Positions 23,038 to 26,444 of a stretch of 26,444 bases of DNA are shown in pieces. The first letter of the stretch is position 1, and the number at the start of each line of letters is the position of its first letter. The notes under the pieces are model-generated. The model made no database searches. It was not told where the DNA came from and worked only from the letters and a program-made list of their open reading frames with translations. Both the position numbers and the translations under genes were made by a program. Source of the stretch: Pseudomonadota bacterium (GTDB lineage: Bacteria; Pseudomonadota; Alphaproteobacteria; Rhodospirillales; Magnetospirillaceae); the NCBI GenBank assembly GCA_023426365.1, contig JAFAAW010000062.1, positions 1 through 26,444 on the forward strand, given 5' to 3'.

Positions 23038-23922
23038 GTGTCAGGCCCCATCAATCCGGACTATCCGCTGCGCAATCTCGGGTCGCTTGATGAACTGATG
23101 GGCATCGCGGTCGCCATGGAGCGCGAGGCGGCCAGCCGTTACGAGGAATTATCGGCCGCCATGCGGGCGCAAGGTGCGGCCGAACTGGCCGATCTGTTCG
23201 CCGAACTGGCCGAGCTGGAGCGCGACCACCGCGACGGCCTGGGCCGCTGGGCGGAGCGCGAGGGGCGGACGCTGCCGCGGGTCGAGGTGGGCTGGCGCCT
23301 GCCCGAAACCTTCGACGACGCGGTGGGGATCGGCGGGCTGGACGCCTATGGCGCCTTGCGGGTGGCGGTGGAGAACGAGGAGCGGGCCTTCGTCTTCTAC
23401 ACCTATCTGGCCGCCATGGCCGACCGGCCCGATATCGAACGGCGCGCCGAATCGCTGGCGCGCGAGGAATTGGCCCATCTGCGCCTGCTGCGCGCCATGC
23501 GCCGGCGCGCGTTCCATGCCCGGCGCGGGCGTGCCGAACCGCTGCCCGTCCCGCGCGACCACGATCATTACCGCATGCTGGCCGACGGGCTGGACGCGGC
23601 GGGCGAAACGCTGGAGGCCTCGGCCGCGCGGTCCCTGCGGGCGGCGGGCGACGCGGCGGGCGCCGACCTGCTTTGGCATCGCCGGCCGGGCACGGCCGAC
23701 CATCCGCCCCCGGGCGTGCCGGCATCCAAGGATTCCGTGACCGCCGCCCTGGCCGCCGCCCTGGAACACGCCGGCCGGGCGGTGGAGTTCCATCTGGCCG
23801 CCGCCGAGCGGGCGGGGGACGATGCCATGCTGCGCGACGCGCAGGGCCGTGCCGAACAGGCCATCGGCCGGCTGGCGCTTTTGCGCACCCTGATGGACGA
23901 CCACCAGAGGAGAGGCCCATGA
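23038..23922 (+). CDS. Ferritin-like diiron protein (rubrerythrin-type four-helix bundle)
   Basis: The 294-residue protein holds a complete diiron pattern. Helix 1 has Glu (AMEREAASRYEEL, about 27-38), helix 2 has ELERDH (Glu61-x-x-His64), helix 3 has VENEERAFVFYTYLA (about 111-125), and helix 4 has REELAH (Glu144-x-x-His147). The C-terminal half (about 200-290) is predicted helical and Ala-rich, without rubredoxin cysteines, so it is not a classical rubrerythrin. GTG at 23038 was chosen because AAGGA precedes it by about nine bases and no ATG comes before the conserved region. The role (peroxide removal, iron handling) is inferred from the family. It is divergent from nosR and ATGA-coupled to the next gene. 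Confidence 0.85.
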   Translation: MSGPINPDYPLRNLGSLDELMGIAVAMEREAASRYEELSAAMRAQGAAELADLFAELAELERDHRDGLGRWAEREGRTLPRVEVGWRLPETFDDAVGIGGLDAYGALRVAVENEERAFVFYTYLAAMADRPDIERRAESLAREELAHLRLLRAMRRRAFHARRGRAEPLPVPRDHDHYRMLADGLDAAGETLEASAARSLRAAGDAAGADLLWHRRPGTADHPPPGVPASKDSVTAALAAALEHAGRAVEFHLAAAERAGDDAMLRDAQGRAEQAIGRLALLRTLMDDHQRRGP

Positions 23923-24578
23923 TCGGAAGAACCGCCGCGCTCGCGCTTTCAGCATTGCTGACCGCGACAGCCGCCGCCGCCCAATCGGCATCGGAGGCGC
24001 CGGCGGCCCAGCCCCGGCCACAGGAGCAGTCCCAGGCTCAGGTCCAGCCCCAAGCCGGTTCGCAGGCGGAGCAGGGCGCGCTGTCCGCGCTGGCCCATGA
24101 CGTGATGGCTGCCCAGCAGGTGGGCTATCTGGCCGCCGACAAGAATGTCCAGGCCGCCCACGCCATGCTGGGCGACCAGATGGCGCTGGTCAATTCGCAG
24201 ATCAACCAAAGTCTGGACCGACTGGTGTCCGAGGGGAATCTGAACCTGCCGCGGACCATGGATCAGGACGCGCGGGGCAAGTTCGAACAGATGAAGGGGC
24301 AGAATGGCGGGCAATTCGCCCAAAGCCTGGTGGCGTTCGTCAACGAGACCTATCCGCGCATGCTGGACAACATCGATGCCCTGGCGCGGGAGATGCCTGA
24401 TTCGCCGGTGGTGGCCAATCTGGTGCGCGACGCCGCCCCCCGCCTGCGCGAGCAGATGCAGACCGCCCGCCAACTGGCCCAGGGCGAGGCCGATCAGCAA
24501 AAGGCCCAGATGCCCGATCGCGGCCCGATCCAGCGCAAGGACGATCCGGCCGCGATCCCCGATACCACCGCGCGCTGA
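23919..24578 (+). CDS. Secreted DUF4142-like protein
   Basis: The 219-residue protein has a Sec signal peptide (IGRTAALALSALLTATAAAA, about 2-21) and a Gln/Pro-rich linker (about 30-55). A helical domain follows (about 58-190) with HDVMAAQQVGYLAADKNVQ, LGDQMALVNSQINQSLDRLV and NLPRTMDQDARGKFEQMKG. The pattern resembles DUF4142, a periplasmic four-helix domain distantly like ferritins, of unknown function. Its ATG overlaps the stop of the ferritin-like gene, so the two are made together: one cytoplasmic, one exported. The Gln/Arg/Pro-rich tail is probably disordered. Confidence 0.75.
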   Translation: MIGRTAALALSALLTATAAAAQSASEAPAAQPRPQEQSQAQVQPQAGSQAEQGALSALAHDVMAAQQVGYLAADKNVQAAHAMLGDQMALVNSQINQSLDRLVSEGNLNLPRTMDQDARGKFEQMKGQNGGQFAQSLVAFVNETYPRMLDNIDALAREMPDSPVVANLVRDAAPRLREQMQTARQLAQGEADQQKAQMPDRGPIQRKDDPAAIPDTTAR

Positions 24579-24603
24579 TCGCGCGCGGCCGTCGGGTGAT
24601 GGG

Positions 24604-24786
24604 TCAGGCCGCCCGCCTCGGTTCATGGGCGGCCAGCACATCATCGCCGGCCGGGGTCAGACGCCATGCGCCCTCCTTCCACTGGAGCAGGCCCTTGCGG
24701 CTCAGGTCGTGGGCAAGCCCGGGAAAACGCGCGACGATGAAGGGGGCGTCACGCATCGTCTCGATGTGTTTCTCGCTCAGAGTCAC
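24604..24786 (-). CDS. Small winged-helix-like protein
   Basis: The 60-residue protein is read from GTG at 24786, with AGGAG eight bases upstream. It has the pattern of a winged-helix end: GLAHDLSRKGLLQWKEGAWRLTPAGDDVLAA, where a GLL-turn-W-x-LT-x-G hairpin forms the wing. Proteins like this may be small regulators, but no family can be named. The longer open frame upstream (to 25119) runs through the terC leader and is not credible. It converges with the DUF4142-like gene and is divergent from terC. Confidence 0.65.
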   Translation of the reverse strand: MTLSEKHIETMRDAPFIVARFPGLAHDLSRKGLLQWKEGAWRLTPAGDDVLAAHEPRRAA

Positions 24787-24839
24787 CACTGCATCTCCTG
24801 CATACGCACTGCTTGCTGCGCTGCAACATAGATAGGTCG

Positions 24840-24858
24840 CCTTTACGATTGGTAAAGG
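24840..24858. promoter_or_regulatory. Inverted repeat between the small gene and terC
   Basis: CCTTTAC-GATTG-GTAAAGG is a perfect 7-bp inverted repeat in an AT-richer spot between two divergent genes, 53 bp before the small gene's start. It is a good candidate operator shared by both. Confidence 0.55.
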
Positions 24859-24866
24859 GTCTCTAT

Positions 24867-24976
24867 GACGAAAGTCGGTACCTCCTCGGGTCCGCGGTCC
24901 CACTTGGACGAAAGCAGTCCCCGACCTACTTCCGTCGCATCGGGGCATGCGTGCCCCGTCCGGTGCTACGGGAGGA
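24867..24976 (+). promoter_or_regulatory. Structured leader of terC
   Basis: The roughly 120 bases before terC contain three hairpins: GAC-GAAA-GTC (24867-24876), GGAC-GAAAGCA-GTCC (24906-24920) and CGGGGCA-TGCG-TGCCCCG (24941-24958), then the ribosome site GGAGGAG (24971-24977). The octamer GACGAAAG occurs twice, 40 bases apart. TerC-family genes often have manganese riboswitch leaders, but I could not match the conserved yybP-ykoY core here, so this is an unassigned leader. Confidence 0.35.
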
Positions 24977-24988
24977 GACATTGCCATC

Positions 24989-25996
24989 ATGGAGTGGTTA
25001 GCCGACGTTCTTGCCATGCCGTTCCTGGGCAAGGAGGCCTGGGTCTGGCTGGTTTTTCTGGGGTTGGTGCTGACCTTGCTGGTTCTGGATCTGGGCGTCC
25101 TGCACCGCCCCGATCCCAAGACCGGCAGCCGCCGCGAGATCGAGGTGGGCGAAAGCCTGGTGATGAGCGCGGGCTACATGGCCGTCGGCCTGGCCTTCGG
25201 TGCCTGGGTGTGGCACGCCATGGGGCGCGAGGCGGGCATCAACTACCTGACGGGCTTCGTGATCGAAAAGAGCCTGGCGCTCGACAACATCTTCGTCATC
25301 TCGCTGATCTTCACCTATTTCGCGGTGCCGCGCGCCTATCAGCACCGGGTGCTGTTCTGGGGCATCCTGGGCGTCATCGTGCTGCGCGGCATCATGATCG
25401 GCTTCGGCACCGCCCTGGTGCAGCGCTTCGACTGGATCATGTACCTGTTCGGCGGCTTCCTGCTGCTGACCGGCGTCAAAATGCTGTGGGCGGCGGACAA
25501 GCCGGCGGCGGACCTGGCCGACAATGCGGTGCTGGGGTGGCTGCGCCGCCATCTGCGCGTCACCGCCTGCATGGACGGCGACCGCTTCTTCAAGCGCATC
25601 CCTACCGCCGACGGCGGCCGCGCGCAATTGTGGGTGACGCCGCTGTTCCTGTGTCTGGTGCTGATCGAACTGGCCGACATCGTGTTCGCGGTGGACAGCG
25701 TTCCGGCCATCTTCGCCATCACCACCGATCCCTATATCGTCTACACTTCCAACATCTTCGCCATTCTGGGCTTGCGCGCGCTTTATTTCGCGCTGGCGGC
25801 CATGATGCATCGCTTCGTCTATCTGAAATACGCGCTGTCGCTGATCCTGGTGTTCATCGGCGGCAAGATCTTCTGGACCCAGCTTGTGGGCAAGCCGGAC
25901 CCGGCGATCTCGCTGGGCGTCACCGCGCTGCTGATCGCGGGCGGTGTCGGCGCGTCGCTGTGGCGTACCCGCAAGCTGGCGGAGAGCGGTTCGTGA
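24989..25996 (+). CDS. TerC-family integral membrane protein (Alx-like)
   Basis: The 335-residue protein has about nine membrane segments. The family's acidic motifs are present: EKSLALDNIFVI (93-104) and ELADIVFAVDSVPAIFAIT (about 226-244), whose Asp residues are thought to bind metal ions. Members such as Alx export manganese or help load metals into exported proteins; others are linked to tellurite resistance. Length matches Alx-type TerC (about 320-350). ATG at 24989 follows GGAGGAG by eleven bases. The stop overlaps the GTG of the next gene (GTGA), so the two are co-translated. Manganese is the best-supported substrate for the family; this protein is untested. Confidence 0.93.
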   Translation: MEWLADVLAMPFLGKEAWVWLVFLGLVLTLLVLDLGVLHRPDPKTGSRREIEVGESLVMSAGYMAVGLAFGAWVWHAMGREAGINYLTGFVIEKSLALDNIFVISLIFTYFAVPRAYQHRVLFWGILGVIVLRGIMIGFGTALVQRFDWIMYLFGGFLLLTGVKMLWAADKPAADLADNAVLGWLRRHLRVTACMDGDRFFKRIPTADGGRAQLWVTPLFLCLVLIELADIVFAVDSVPAIFAITTDPYIVYTSNIFAILGLRALYFALAAMMHRFVYLKYALSLILVFIGGKIFWTQLVGKPDPAISLGVTALLIAGGVGASLWRTRKLAESGS

Positions 25997-26444
25997 GTCA
26001 GCCCTCGCTGGCCCTGACCATGGCGCGCCTGCGGCGGCTGGGGCGGGGCGGCGGCGCCACGCTGGGCCAGGCCGCCCAGTTGCTGGCGGAGCGGTCCACG
26101 CCGGTGCTGATCATGGTGCTGGCGACCCTGGGCATGGTGCCGTCGCCCGGACTGCCGCTGGGCTTTGTGTGCGGCGCCATGGTGGTGTGGCTTGCGATCG
26201 CGCGCCTGGCGGGCCACCACCATGCACCCATCCCTGAGCGCCTGGGGCGCTGTCCGCTGCCGGCATCGGTGCTGGACGCGGCATTGCGGCGGCTGGTTCC
26301 GCTGCTGCGCAAGGTGGAACGGCGGGCCTCGGCGCGCCTGACACCGCTGGCCACCGGGCCGGGCGCCATGGTCGCGGTGGTCGGCATCGGCCTGCAAGGG
26401 GTGGTGATGGCGCTGCCGATTCCGTTCGGCAACGTGCCGCCCGG
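25993..26444 (+). CDS. ExoD-like membrane protein (partial, cut by window end)
   Basis: At least 150 residues are present from GTG at 25993, which overlaps the terC stop (GTGA). The sequence fits the ExoD family: a helix with LGQAAQLLAERSTPVLIMVL (about 24-43), PSPGLPLGFVCGAMVVWLAI (about 50-69), an LRKVERRASARLTPL helix (about 104-118), and ALPIPFGNVPP (about 140-150), the family's conserved PIPFGN-P motif. ExoD was described in Sinorhizobium as influencing exopolysaccharide production and alkali tolerance. Its molecular function is not established. The C-terminal part lies outside the window. Confidence 0.82.
   Translation, partial: MSQPSLALTMARLRRLGRGGGATLGQAAQLLAERSTPVLIMVLATLGMVPSPGLPLGFVCGAMVVWLAIARLAGHHHAPIPERLGRCPLPASVLDAALRRLVPLLRKVERRASARLTPLATGPGAMVAVVGIGLQGVVMALPIPFGNVPP

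Noticed and set aside
24860..24988. yybP-ykoY manganese riboswitch upstream of terC
   Set aside because: Expected from gene context, but I could not find the conserved core; kept only as an unassigned leader.

Overview
The window looks like a chromosomal segment of a GC-rich alphaproteobacterium. A Magnetospirillum-like member of the Rhodospirillales is plausible, but no 16S or other phylogenetic marker is present. The genus hint rests on protein style, a clade I (Tat-exported) NosZ, and the mix of denitrification, ccoG, lrgAB and ferritin-like genes. The left 9.5 kb appears less GC-rich and is mostly acquired DNA. The right 17 kb is uniformly GC-rich and looks like resident genome.

Positions 50-126 carry an initiator tRNA-Met. 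Its 3' two thirds (77-128) recur at 6995-7046 as a 52-bp direct repeat with two mismatches. Between the copies lies a compact integrated mobilizable element of about 6.9 kb. It has a P4-type tyrosine integrase next to the right end, a relaxase and MobC pair (ATGA-coupled), a membrane-anchored hypothetical protein, a putative HUH replication initiator, and one recognisable cargo gene for an outer-membrane beta-barrel protein. Both ends hold short repeated sites (TGGGCAACA-like), some spaced exactly 11 bp apart, as expected for integrase arm-type sites. A strong hairpin behind the tRNA seems to replace the tRNA's original terminator, which was pushed to 7049-7082.

Just outside this element, 7113-9399 is a second possible mobile unit. 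A single NodU/CmcH-type carbamoyltransferase gene is enclosed by related inverted repeats about 70-85 bp long. Their outer ends read TAGACCGTG and CACGGTCTA. No transposase is present.

From 9.6 to 14.1 kb all genes are on the minus strand: lrgA-lrgB, a MocR/PdxR-type GntR-aminotransferase regulator, and ccoG, the iron-sulfur protein for cytochrome cbb3 and copper maturation. The three intergenic regions share a TTGTAT / ATACAA motif, which suggests one regulator acts on all of them. From 22.9 down to 14.5 kb runs a complete nosRZDFYLX operon for nitrous-oxide reduction: electron donor NosR, enzyme NosZ, copper-site assembly factors NosD/F/Y/L, and the flavin transferase NosX that loads NosR. 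Every junction overlaps by 1-4 bases.

Divergent from nosR are an ATGA-coupled ferritin-like diiron protein and a secreted DUF4142-type protein. Next come a 60-residue winged-helix-like protein on the minus strand, then terC behind a structured leader, and an exoD-like gene cut by the window end. No CRISPR array, rRNA, prophage structural gene or intact insertion sequence was seen.
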